Positions 34,286-46,798 of a stretch of 64,000 nt of DNA are shown here, one piece after another (positions within the stretch are counted from its first letter, which is position 1; every line of letters begins with the position of its first letter). The notes under the pieces are model-generated. The model saw only the letters and a list, made by a program, of their open reading frames with translations, did no database searches and was not told where the DNA came from. The position numbers and the translations under genes are program-made. The stretch is from Zonotrichia leucophrys gambelii (taxonomy: Eukaryota > Chordata > Aves > Passeriformes > Passerellidae). Location: contig NC_088169.1 in NCBI RefSeq assembly GCF_028769735.1, positions 38,664,729 through 38,728,728 on the forward strand. The letters run 5' to 3'.

Positions 34286-37200
34286 TTGATTCTGCTGCTC
34301 TGTAGTTTTAAGTTGTCCCAAGGCTGAGTTTATTCAAACGTATGTTGCGTGACACTGGACATCTGATGTGACTCCACAGCACTCTGGGCTCTCACCCTGC
34401 AGGCAGGATTCAGAGAGGATTGCAAATACAGTCTTACGCAATGCTATCTTCAGGGGAAAAATACTTCGAATTTTCTGCTTTCTAATGAAAAAAATGTTTT
34501 GAGGAACATTTGCTGAAAATGTTTTTGCGCCAGTGAAAATGTTTATCCAAGTTGCCTGCCAGGTTTGTCTCCAGAAATGCTAATGCTATTTTATGAGATG
34601 ATTTTGAGCTTTGCAGTGGGTTGGCATGGACTGCTATCATGTGTTCCATTTCTTCAGCCTTCACAGGAGCCTGATACAATTCAATACCATTGCAGAGGGC
34701 TCTACAAGTTATTGCAATGTAAATTCTTAAAAGTTAAGGTTTCCTCTTCTTTTCTTGGATTCAGGTTGATGAATCATATTCATTTGTTCAGTGTTTTAGA
34801 TGCTTGCTGTTATAATTGAATGACTTTGTGTGGCTTTCTTTCCCTTCTTACATTTTCTAAAAATCTAAAATCTAAACAAATTTTCCTTTGGCATGGAAAT
34901 GAATTTTACACTAAGAGGGACTAAGAAGAAGAAGAGGTCTCATCACTCTATACTGTTCTGATATACATATATAGACTAGATAAATTTAATGAAATATGGT
35001 GCTAACTGAGGAAATTGAGCATTTATTCATCCTCACCACTCAAATTTATTGTGCAATTAGCTGATTTCACTGTTCTTAAGGCCTGTGCAAGGTGCTAAAT
35101 ATCGCTGACAAAGAAGGTAGCCTTGAGGTGGTTATTTATCTTCGAGCTTACATTAGATGCTCATGACTCCTCAGAAAACAACAAAATGGCATTTGTGACA
35201 TTTATCCCTTTCTTCCATCTTTCTGTCCTTCTCGCTTCTTACTGTCTTTTCCCCATCAAAGAGGGAAAAAGTTCCTGTTATTAAAGAAGTTCCTTTTTCC
35301 CTATTGTAGAGGAAAAAGCTCCAAAACTTAAACACAAACACAAGCAGCAGCTGTGAGCAGTGTTTATGTGGAAGTAGGTGAGTGTTTTGTGAGCATCCAG
35401 CAGCTGTGGAGCTGATAAGGCAGGATTCAGGGGAAGCAGATGAATTGTACTTAAACACTGTTGAATGTTCATTAATATGTGCCTGTCAGGGACATCAGTT
35501 TTCTCAACCTCCCAGCTGCTTCAGGTGGCTGACCTTGAATAAATACACACTGCTACAAATAATTTGCTTGCTCCTGGCAGTTTTCAGTACTCTGTCCTCT
35601 TCAGTACAAAATATGCAGCCACCCACTGCATTTTCAAATGATGTACAAATTTCATGAGTGAGAGTAAAACGTTTGGTCCCACAGCAATAAAGGTTTTGTT
35701 TATAGTTCTGAAAGGTCTTAGACACATGCATAGCAAATATTACCTAATTAGAAGCCTGCTATTAGAAAGATGGTAGACATACAAGCTGTGACATTTTTAT
35801 AAGTGATTTTTTCTATGTGTGAATATATAGGGCCACCTCTCAATGTTATGCTTTTGAGCTTATTTTATTTTGATTGAAAGATCTTCTTTAAAAAACATGA
35901 CCTAAACACAGTTTATAATTTTAGAAATGCTTACATAAAATTTAAATGTGTTTAATTTTCAGAAATTAATGAAAGAAAGCTCAATAACAATACCTGTCTC
36001 CAAGCAAACATACTCGGTGTAGTAGAATGATAAAAACACATATTTTAAACCTAAGGCAAGATAAAAATTCCTAAAGGAACTAAAACAATTGAGTCTCTAT
36101 TGTTTAATATTAATTGTCTCTATTTGATATTCAAATGCTTTTCTAGTTTACCAAAAAATTTGAAAGAACTAAGTGAATGCAGGGCAATGCAGAGCCCCTC
36201 TGTGTGTGTGTGTGCTTGTGTGTGCATAGAAAGATAAAAAAGTGGTAAACTGTTACATGGAAAAGTGATGCAATTGTGAGTTACTTGTAATATTTTCAAT
36301 TTACAGGCTGCTTGGGATGGTTTGTTAGCTACCTCTTAAAGCAGGAGATAACACAATAACACTTGCCTAGACTTTCACTTCTTGAAAAATTGAAAAGTCC
36401 TTTGATAGACTTTCTGTCAAAAGGGTAAGAAGGAACTAATTTTTATTTAATACTCTTGGGTTTGCTTTTTCCAGTGGCATGAGAATGTCTTATTCAAGAA
36501 TTTAATAACTTCCCGTGCTGTGTTTCCACCAGATGACAACACATCCTGGAAAAATAACCCCACATATGCAATAGAAGAGAGTAGTAAAAGAGGATGACGT
36601 GCAAAGCACTGCTGCTGTAATAGCAGTGACTGCTTAATGATACAAGGGAAGCTCAGTTTGCAGGAATGTCAGCCCATATATTCAGAAAAGAGCAGTGAAC
36701 CCGTGTGCACCCTTCACCCTCGTGTCTGAGACTAAAGCTCGCCTGAGACCTCTGAGTGACTCCCAGGTGAGAGATAAAATGGATAAAATGCACTGCCTGT
36801 TCCCAGACACTGAGTGCTTCTCACCTGGTGTGGGGGTGTAGCTGCTGCTGCCTTTGGGCTGGGAGCAGGGCTAAATGCTCCCTCACATTTTCTTCTGAGG
36901 GAATCCTCAAGCACTGAGCTCCTCTGAACATGAGCCTTCATCTCACTCATGCCCACTAGAGCCGCGGCAGCTTCTGAACCACTGAGGCATTTTTGAAAAA
37001 GGCTCAGTTCCCTGATCTTGCCAGCGAGCACTGTTTCTGTTCTGCCATGAGGCTGAGCTGTGCAGGAAGCACTTTGTATTACCTTGTCTATTTGTGATCC
37101 ATTAGAGCCTGTGTACCTGTAAGAGGATCACTGACACTTAGCAGGAGCCATTAAGGCACTTATACATCCATCCCAGTTTACTTCCTCTTTTTGCTAAAAT

Positions 37201-40200
37201 CCTCTGCTTTGGAGCCAGATGAAGATTATAAATATCATTGTTGGAATGAGTAAAACATTTACAGGATCAGAATTTGATCCCTATGCAAGCATGAGGCTCA
37301 GAGATATAAACAGCATTCAGTGAATCTGCCTGCTTTGACTGAATAGCATGAGAAAAGAACAGATAAGGTACTTTAAGAAACAGATCTTCTCTAATCTAAT
37401 CTACTCTGTGTATAATTTGATTTTATTCAGACTCAGAGGAAAGGTAATTTTTTTTTGACATCTTTACAGAAGCCAGATCAGCAGCCTTTCCATCCTGAGC
37501 ACTGTGTATTTTAATTAATTTAATAGCCTAAAGGCTGCAAATTTAAGTCCCTTGATGTGAAAGATGAGGAGTCAGGCAAAGGAGATGTCACAAAGAATGT
37601 CCATGCATAGCCTACAGGGTAGTAGTCACAACTTCTGAGGATCCTGGTGGGAATACTCCACCCTTCTAAGGGTTTTACAGACACCCTTACTGAGGCTCAT
37701 CAAAACTGCTGCAGCATATTTAGGCCTCCAAGCAGCTGACTCAGCAGGACCCCTAAGTAACTTCTATCCAGGCCTGCCCAGCTTGGTTATAAAGTCCATC
37801 AACTAAGCAAAATGAGAACTAAGCAAAGAGAAACCTTTTCCAAGAAATAACATCTTCTAGCCTGTAAGTTTCTCAGTCCTCCTACATAATTTGGCAGCAG
37901 AATTAAAGGACTTTCAATTCATTTTTGGGGGTGCAGAGCTGATCTTAATCTTATTGGGAAGGTGCCCCCTTTGTTATAGGTCAAAACCCTCTCCTTTTCT
38001 TCATTTCCTTCTGCACCAAGGGTCTACATCCTCAAAGTGCTGGCTCCAAGACTTTTTATGTTTCTTTTAGACACTAAGGCTACATCTTCTGCTAAATAAA
38101 AGAATACCAAGGATCTTGAGAACCACTTTTTTTTAGGATTAGCTTCTCCAGAGCTGGCTGGCTGGCTGGCAACAGCATGGTACCTGTTATTGGTTCTTCT
38201 CTGGGCCCTGCGTGGGGAATGTGTGGCTGCCTTTCAGAGCAGCATTTTGATGTGTGATACTCAGGCTGCTGCAATCCCTGGCTGAGGAGCGTGTGCTTAA
38301 CCCTGCAGACCTTGGGACATAGTTGGAGCACATCACATGGTCATTGTTTCCACTGCCATTTGGCACAGTTTGTACTTCATAAAGTGTCCACAGAAGAGTA
38401 ACTAGGGGTGTTTAGAGAGGATAGTAAATCCAGGATTCAGTTATGTGATGAAATATCAAATAAGCTATGGGAAAACTTCTATGATTTAGCTGTGTAGGTG
38501 TACCATAAAAATCTGGCAAGTTGCAATACAATGTTCAAAGGCTCCCTTTGAGCTGTGTGGTTGAGGTGGCAATGTGGGCTCTTGAGATTTCTTAATTTTG
38601 TTGCAAGAAAAGTATCTGGGAGAAGTTCACATTAACATGACTGCACTGCTTCCAAAACCTGAATGTTGCCACACAGACATGCCTGTTTGCTTACTCTTGC
38701 TGGGGTCTTTGCCAAGGCCCCTTCTTGCTACCCCAAGCACCAGCACATCTTCCTACAAGTCATAACCTGTAGCGCTTATGGCTGGATCTTCCCTTGGCTG
38801 TTTTCCCACTCTGGGGGCTTTCATCTAGTCCTTTGAATGGCCTGTCTCTTTGTCCATGCCTCCTGTATATGTTGCCTGTCCACCTGGGATGATGATGTGT
38901 AGTATATGCTTTCTGCTGTTTACCCTCAGTCCCAGGCTTTTCTCATTAGTGGAACTTTCCAGTTTTGTTATGATGAAAAAGTCAAATCAGGAAGTCCAAA
39001 CAGCTTGAGAAAGTTCTATTTTGTCTTTCAGTTATCTCTCTAGCTTTGAGTCCTTTGCAAACTTCATCCTGATAAGAATAAGTAGGTGATATGTAACTGT
39101 CACAACCAAGGGCTTTCCAGCTATGTATAGTGATTTCTGATGTCTAGCATTCTTACAGTGAGCTTTGAGCCTTGCTACACTACATTCTCTGACTCCCACT
39201 GACCTTTAAGAGAGACTTGTAAAACAGTCATTACAATTTTTCTGCTGCGACAGATTTTCTTTTGGTTTCTGCTGTAATATATGGAAGGTGAAATGAAAAA
39301 ATAAAGTTGTTTTTGTTGCAATCCCTCAGCAAGTATTTGGCATTTAATCTTATGACTGAGAAAAAAGTCAAGGTTGTGTTATTCTGTTCCTCAAATGAGA
39401 TAATTCTCATTTCTCTGCTGGTGTTTAGTATGGGCTATCACTGGGGATTTTGTGTGGCAAAATCTGAAAGCAGATCTCTATTATTTTTCAGTGTCCGGAG
39501 AGAATACAGAGGGCAATGTCTTCATGTACATTATTTAACACTGTTGATAGCAGTTACTCTCCTGTTCAGAAATGGTCAATATGAATCTCTGATTTAAGTA
39601 ATTGTTGCAATCAGGTCAACTGATTTATGTGTGGAAAATTCTGGGTTTATACATTAAGAGATATCCTGCTCTTAACATACAGCTCTCTTCTTTTCCTCCA
39701 AGGGTAGAAGGTGATTTCTCGAGGTTCTTAATGTGTTTTTCTAATTTCCCATTCACAGCTACTAGAATTCATAATGGATGAAATGCAGACCTTCATTTTG
39801 TATGTAGATTAAAATATACTAATGCTGTAAGCCTTTCAAAGGAATCAGAGTACACAATCAACAATGAAAAGAAGCTCTCTTGGTCCCTGACATCAAGGCA
39901 TCTTACAGAGAGGTTCCAGCTGGCCTATGACCACTGCCCAGTATTTATTTGCTTCCTAAGATGAGTCAAATGCTGCAGTATGAACAATAATTTTGACAAT
40001 TAAGAGTTTAGCAACTTATTTTGTCTGAAAGAAATGGTTCAGTAATGGAATAAGGATTAATTATTTGACAGACATACTTCATAGTATAAAATATAAAGCT
40101 TCAAGAAATTTTAGCTTTCCTGCTCATTTGTCATCTTAAGACAAACAAAAAAAAGGCTGTTGCAGCAAGATCAGTGTAAGGGATGTCTACTAATTGCTCT

Positions 40201-40714
40201 CATCCTGAACTGTAGTTCATTCTTCTGTATACTTAATCAGGATTTTGCAGTCTTCATCTTTAGACAAACTGGAGTAATAATAAAGCTTGAAAATGCTTGT
40301 CCAGCTTGATTAAGAATGGGAATAGAGAGAATATTTTCAAATTAATGTAATAATATATCATGCTCCAGTATAACAGGAGCTTCATAATCAGTCAAGAACT
40401 TTTGGGAAATGAGGGATTTATGTGTGTATTTGCTTGTTTGTTTTTTTTTTTAACGTTCTTTTAAGCCCACAAACCACCCTTTTCCAGCCCCCCCCTGCCC
40501 TGAGAATTCCTTATCCTCTGATAACCTCAAATCTGCCAGACAGTTAGTGGCTAAACAACCTTTCACTGTAGTCTGATCTGGGAAGACAGGATTTTCTAAG
40601 CCACTTTCTCTCTAAAGGCAGTTTTTCTCATGCAGTTTTGCCAATCTCAGTCTTCCATTCCTGATCTTCTGAAAAGCAGCAAGGGGATTTCATTAGCTGG
40701 CTTGATGTCTTGAT
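34286..40714. other. Non-coding unique sequence
   Basis: No gene or transposon recognised. It includes a CT/GT-rich patch (TGTGTG) near 36200-36226, a GC-richer stretch at 36720-37040, a TTAATTAATTTAATAG AT-motif near 37511, a (GGCT)4 repeat near 38155-38171 and a T-run with a C7 cluster at 40440-40496. The longest frames (91-99 codons) lack domains. Confidence 0.5.
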
Positions 40715-41462
40715 CTGGACATTGAGAAGTGACCCCAAGGGAATCTCATGAAGTTTGACAAAACCAAGAGCAAGTTTCTGCACCTGGGCTGGGGCAAACC
40801 CTGGTATCAACACAGGCTGGGGGACGGACAGAGCAGGAGCAGCCCTGTGAGGGCTTGGGGTGCTGCTGTTTGAGAGCTACCTGGCCATGGCCTGGCTGTG
40901 TGCAGTCACAGCCCAGAAAGGCAGTCGTATCCTGGATGGCACCCAAAGCAGTGAGACCAGCAGGTCAAGGCAGGTGATTTTGCCCCTCTGATAAGTCTGC
41001 ACCTGTAGGGCTGCATCCAGCTCTGGGGTCCCCAGCACAGGAAGGATATTGCTGGAGCAGGTCCAGAGGAGGACTTGGTGGATGACACCAAGATGAATAC
41101 AGATGAAGCACCTCTCCTGTGAGGAATGGCTGAGGGAATTGGGATTATTCAGCCTGGAGAAAAGAAGAATTTTGGGCGACCTAATGGCTGCATTCCAGTA
41201 CCTGAAGGGAGCCTACAAGAAAAATGGAAAGGAGCTTTTTACAAGGGCCTGTAGTAACAGGACAAGGGGAATATGGCTTCAGAGTGAAAGAGGGTAGGTT
41301 TAGATTAGATATTAGAAAGAAGTTGTTTGCTGTGTGGGTGCTGAAGCACTGAAACAGTTTGCCCAGAGTAGTTCTGGATGCCCCCTCCCTGGAAATGTGT
41401 TTTAAGGCCAGGTTGGATGGGGCTTTGAGCAACCTGGTCTAGTGCCTTATATTCTATAATTC
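40715..41462 (+). mobile_element. CR1 LINE 3' fragment, plus strand, longest copy
   Basis: This retains the C-terminal end of CR1 ORF2. Recognisable traces run from 'tttctgcacctgggctgggg' at about 40774 through 'ggggtccccagcacaggaag' at 41026 to a readable 64-codon piece at 41103-41297 containing LRELGLFSLEKRRI and AAFQYLKGAYKKNGKELF, characteristic of the end of the CR1 reverse-transcriptase protein. The upstream coding region is broken by stops and indels. After 'agcaacctggtctagtg' the usual stretch of 3' UTR ('gaaggtgtccct' to 'cccttccaaccc') is missing, and the element jumps directly to 'ttatattctataattcc'. It is 5'-truncated and defective. Confidence 0.92.
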
Positions 41463-42428
41463 CAGGAAATCTCTTCAGCAAGTGCTGCTGCAGTTAAATA
41501 GCTGTTCCCACCCCCACTTCTTCCAAAAGCTCAGTAGTCACCATTGAGCCCTTACAGATGCCTTTCCTCCTTACCATGGCTCTGTCACCTCTTCCAGGTT
41601 GCATATGTGACCCTGGCTGGATAGTTTTGGTCAGAGGTTTGGGTTTTAGGGATCAAGCATTTTCCATGATTGTCTTCCTTTCAGAGTGAATGGTCCAGCT
41701 GCTATCAAAGGTGCCCCTCATGGTCTCCTGCAAAGCATCTCTGCAGTCACTGAGTTAAACCACCACATTAAATACACGCTTCAATTCTTCAGCCAGATCC
41801 TGTTAGATAATGAGGAAACTATGGTCCTAAGCAGTGAATTCGCTTGGTAGCATATCCAGGGTTTTTTGTGCTCCTAATGGAAGTTACAGAATAGGCCATC
41901 TAATTTGACCATCTAATATGGCCTTTTTATTTTGACATTAATTATTCCATCCACAGTGTCAAACACGATATCCAAGGCAGGGTCAGGCAGCGGAAAAGAT
42001 ATCCATAGTATAGATGTCAATTCTCAATTTATATAGATTTAGTATTTCATTTACCAGACATCATGAATAGCATTGTCCTTGCCAGCTGCCTGTCCAAATG
42101 AGAATAGTGCATTCAATCAACAACAGAACCAGGGGTGCACCTTTACAAACATTAGGACCGTACAAAAAGGTAAATAGATGAGATAATGGAGCTGGCTGAC
42201 TTATCTTGAGGATCTGTACATTTGTGTTTTCTTTTCTCCCGGTATTATGCTGACACTGTATCAAGTGTCTGCCCTAAATGCATAGGAAAATTGGGAGAAA
42301 AAAATACATAAGTGGAATATTAGAATTTACTATTGCCTTTGAGGAAATAGTGAGTTTGACTGGTTCCTTAAGAACATAATTTATTGAGATGAAATTATTC
42401 ATTGCTTAGTCTATGCTTTTTGCTGGAA

Positions 42429-42451
42429 AGATCCACTTTCACAGTGGATCT
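42429..42451. repeat. Perfect inverted repeat, 9-bp arms, 5-nt loop
   Basis: AGATCCACT pairs exactly with AGTGGATCT across TTCAC. It is followed closely by a CTTTT-type pyrimidine tract at 42458-42489. Confidence 0.8.
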
Positions 42452-42454
42452 CCA

Positions 42455-42457
<3 letters not shown>

Positions 42458-42489
<32 letters not shown>
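42458..42489. repeat. (CTTTT)n then T16 tract
   Basis: Several TTTTC units run into an uninterrupted T-run at 42474-42489. Confidence 0.85.
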
Positions 42490-45027
42490 AAGGGCTTGAT
42501 TCAATGAAAAGACAAATTGGTTCTCTCCTGCATATTTCAAACCTCAAATGATGCAGGATGCACTAAGACATATGGAAGATATATATTTTGATATGCTGGG
42601 AATACCAGAGTTTATACACATGATTTACAATATAGCTGGAATTTCTAGAGCTAAGAGAGGGAATGAGGATGACAGATATGCTGAATAATAATAAAATGTA
42701 TTTCATGTCAAAAGAGTACAGAAGTGACAACTGCTCATGCATCTTATTTCCTTCTGTGTGGTTTGCTGCAATCTCTCAATGAAGAGCTAAATAAAAATAA
42801 ATAAATTAGCAGGACATGTTCTGCATGTGGGACATTGTATTCCACACCAACAGCCATCAATAAAAAGGAGGGTAAATATAAAATTGCACCCCTTCACAAT
42901 GCATCTCTAGTTAATTTAGCAATCATAGATGGTGTTGCAGAGGGATGTTTTCCTGCCATATGGTGCTCTGCAAACAAAACCACCCTTCCCTTAAGCTTCC
43001 TCTAATTTGGGAGCACTCCAGTTCTGGCATTCTTTCTTGTTTTGTCTTTGACCAAAAAAGGGTTTGTCATCTCTTAATGACTTCAGCATGACCCTGTAGT
43101 TTTGGCTGTGTAATGCGCAGGGTGAGCTGGGGTCCTGTGAGTGCACTGCTGGCCCAAAGTGGTACCATGCAGGGGCTTAGGTTTTCCTACGGCTTCCTGA
43201 GATGCTGGAGACACCCAGCACCCTGTTTCCAGGAAATCCAAGCTTTCATTTAGTACAAGAAGCCATAGACCCAGGATCTGGTTTACTCCTGTGTATGCTG
43301 AAATCTCCTCCTTCCTCTCACCTAGAGATAGAGGACAGTTTATCTTAAAAAAATTCCATTTTCTTTTCTAGTTTATTTCAGTAGGAGATCTTGATAGCTG
43401 GATTGATGTTCCTTGTCTCATAATGATTTACTTTTTATTTTTAAACTCCCTAGTTCCACTTTCCTGATCTAACCATCTTCTTGGATGATGTTTTCATGAA
43501 ACAGAATATTTTTCAATATTCAAGAATATCCATTACTTAGTGATGACAGCACTGCCTTAGATTTCATATATAAATGAAAGTAAAAATAATAATAATAATA
43601 TATATGTCAAGTTATTATTAAAATTAAAATATAAGCTGTCATTTAACAAAGGTGTACACAGGGAGTTCATAAAATCAGACTGGTTTCCACACCTTCATAA
43701 TGCAGTGCTCATATGACCCCACAGTAATTATATTTTATGAACTCCATCACATCAAACTGTGAACATGTCTTAAATTTCTGGATATTCTATTACCACCTGC
43801 AGCTTTTCAAACAGAGAAACCTAATAAATTATCAGCAGAGGGATTCAGGCAGTTACAGGAAGAAAGCAACTGTGGTATTCATACAGTCTAGTAAAAATGA
43901 TTTTACCAATAACCTGTGGTAAAGCAGGGAATTTCCTGGGGTTCTGCCATTGTACAGCAACTGTTTACTGCAGAGGATGACCAGTCCATTGACAGGTCTG
44001 AACAAGCTCAAATTAATATGATTTCAGTCCCTGGATATAGCTGAAATTCATATAGAGGCTCCCTGTGCCTCAGGCACTTCTGTGCGCAGTCTGGCCTTGT
44101 CTTTTTAAATGCTGGATGAGGATGATATGTAGGCTCCAAAATTACCTACTGTCACTGAAAATATTGCCTTTTACTTCCAGTGACCTTTTTCAGCTGTAAG
44201 AAGCCATGGATTTTGGGCTTTTATTTTTTTATTTGCCAGTCCTAGTCCTCCTGTTGCTGGCACCAGGGTAGCCATTCAGATGGACAGGCAAAACAACAAC
44301 AACTCCATGCTTTGGTATGGCTGACTTTGCTTCCAGCTGAAATAAATTCCATAGTTTGGAGAATGTATTTTCTTGTTGACACCAGAAGATAAGCTGTTGA
44401 AGCCAAAAATCCCAGCAGATCATATTTACCTGTACTGAGAAAAAAATCCAGGAAGAGTGGCAGAATGATGCCTGAATCACTTAAGCCTCTTATGAGACAA
44501 TCCATGCAAATAGATTCTTGTATATTTTAAAATATAAACTAGCAAAACCAAGTCCACTTAGATAATATGTTAATTATTCCACCGTTTACCCTCAAAGACA
44601 AGTACAAAAAAGAACATTGAGAAATATAAAAAAGTTATAAATGCATTTTGTCTGCTGCAGGCTTCTTATCTTTCTTACTGATGCTATAGACATAATTCAA
44701 ATATTTTTTTCTTTTTGTCACAAATTATTTTATAGACTTCTGAAAAAAAAAAGTCCCAGACAGGACAGGAATACTATGCAATTATCAATGTACAGGAATA
44801 AATATTTTTCCTCTCAATGTGACCAGTGCACTCTGAGCATCTGATTAAGGATCACAGGATGTTAATGTTATGGAGGTTGTTTAATGAGTCACAAATAACA
44901 TGGAAGAAGAATGAAACTTTATGCTATGTGCTGTTAGTTATAAATAACTTGATTTCAGTTTATATTTTCACCCTATTTTATTTGTTTGCCAAACAACATT
45001 TACAAATGCAAGTTTAGAAGGCAGTAG

Positions 45028-45046
45028 CTGGCCACGAGATGGTATT
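45028..45046 (+). promoter_or_regulatory. CTCF-like motif (candidate), plus strand
   Basis: CTGGCCACGAGATGG followed by TATTC resembles the CTCF core CCAS-Y-AG-RK-GGC, with deviations at the Y position (G) and the last core base (T). It is a single motif match without occupancy data. Confidence 0.25.
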
Positions 45047-46760
45047 CAGTTTGCCTATGTAAAAGGGGTAAACCTGGTAAACCTCTCTTGGGGATTTTTA
45101 AAGATGCTTACTCCGTTGATTTTATCAGCCTCTTTGACACCAGTTTTGAAGCTCTAGCAGTGCTTTAAAACATATATGCCAGTTAGAGAGGCGAGATTCC
45201 TGCCTCCTGCTTGCTTTTCGTAACATGCATAGAGCTTTGGTTATTTTCTGTTGAAGAAGAAAGATATGATCAGAGCAGGTTCAGATATTCCTGAACTGGT
45301 GTTCACCTAAATCTGACAAGGAGGTGGAGAAGCACAGATACACAGCTACAACTTTGTTACCAGCAGCAATCTCATTACTGTACTTGAGCGTTATCAGCAC
45401 CTGAGCTCTGCTTCTGCCTGTGTCGTACAGCTTTGGCCAGGAAAGTGCAGTGTACAGACGCTAAAACTGTCCCTGGAAACAGCCATTATTGGCTGACCAA
45501 ATTACCACAATTTGTGCAGTTGTTTCTCATTAGCCATAATGCAAACATGCAGATCTCTCTATTCAGGCTCAGTAATCCCTCTCCCTCCTGTGTGGGAATT
45601 TTTGTGCTATTCTCAGCAAAAGTAGTGCATTGATTTCCAAGTCTCTTCAGAAGAAACTTCAACATGTACATGAGAGGCATGAGAAGAAGATGACGGGACT
45701 GTAACAGTAATGAGACATTTTGAACTTAATTTTCTTCCCTTTACTTCCCTCCAGCCTTTCCTATCTCCTCTGTAAACTTTGTGCTTTATGGAGCTCAGAA
45801 GTCACAAAACAATTATCAGCCCATACCTCCTCTTCACAACTACTCTCAGAAATGGAAAAGTGTTTTCTATCATCATTCCACCTCATCTTTAGGCAGAGCA
45901 ACTGTCCTCTGCAATCACTTCTACAGAAAGGAAAACAGTTTTCATGGCTTGGTGTTATGCAGTTAAAGCATGGTGATTACACAGATATTGTACAATTGTT
46001 ACTGGTTGTGTCATTTTTTATAGGCTGAACAATTATGTTTCTCCTACTGTGAGGCAACTTGCATTAAAGGTAGGGGCTAAGGCTGTCATCTCTTGTGACT
46101 TTTTGGCACCGAGGAATGAAGATTATTCCTCTGGAGGAAGCTGTTTCTCAGTATTAGTCTGTCCTTTGTTATCTGTCTGTATAGCATGAAGATGCAGCAA
46201 TGTGAGATCTAATGCAGATTCTTTGTTCTGTATCTTACAAGGCTGAGTAAATTCAGATGGCTACTGTGTAGAGAATATGATCTGATTATAATCTCCATCA
46301 TTTGGTCTGTTGTGGTGCCCTGAGATCTCAAGAACTTTAACTTCATAATAGAAGTATTTGAACTGAATGTGGTAAGACAGGGACATGGGCTCTTGATGTT
46401 GACTTTAATGCTGTTGTGGTAATAAAAATAGTAATACTCAGCAGACTATCAATATTAAATATTTTCCCACGACAGCATGTACCGTTATGTGTACTGCAAA
46501 ACCACCTTGCCCTTTGGTTTATCATTTTACAAGGACCTACTTTATATTTGGCTAGTTTATGGTTTACATTTCTCCTGGCCTTATTCTTGGTGTCAGTCTT
46601 CAGCAGATGCTGGAAATATGAGGAATAATACAGAAATACGGGAAATCCTCACAGCTGTCTGCAGCTCCAGAGTGGATCCACTCTCCAGTCCCTTTGAACA
46701 GAATTTGCTGAGGTAGAACATAGAGGCTGCCATTCTAAAAAGCTATAAAAAAAATTGACT

Positions 46761-46798
46761 ACATATATGCCTAGAGTATATATGGTATATATATATAG
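46761..46798. repeat. (TA)n microsatellite, imperfect
   Basis: Alternating 'acatatatgc', 'agtatatatgg' and 'tatatatatata' units. Ordinary AT dinucleotide repeat. Confidence 0.75.

Noticed and set aside
33665..34286. Minus-strand frames of 83-104 codons
   Set aside because: They lie inside an LTR, antisense to its TATA/poly(A) layout, and have no domain.
41103..41297. 64-codon frame with protein-like sequence (LRELGLFSLEKRRI)
   Set aside because: This is the decayed C-terminal end of the CR1 LINE reverse-transcriptase protein, not a host gene. It is annotated within the CR1 entry.
46477..46716. 79-codon frame after a possible acceptor (attttcccacgacag)
   Set aside because: The pyrimidine tract is short, no donor is present, a second frame overlaps, and no family is recognised. 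Weaker than the candidates reported.
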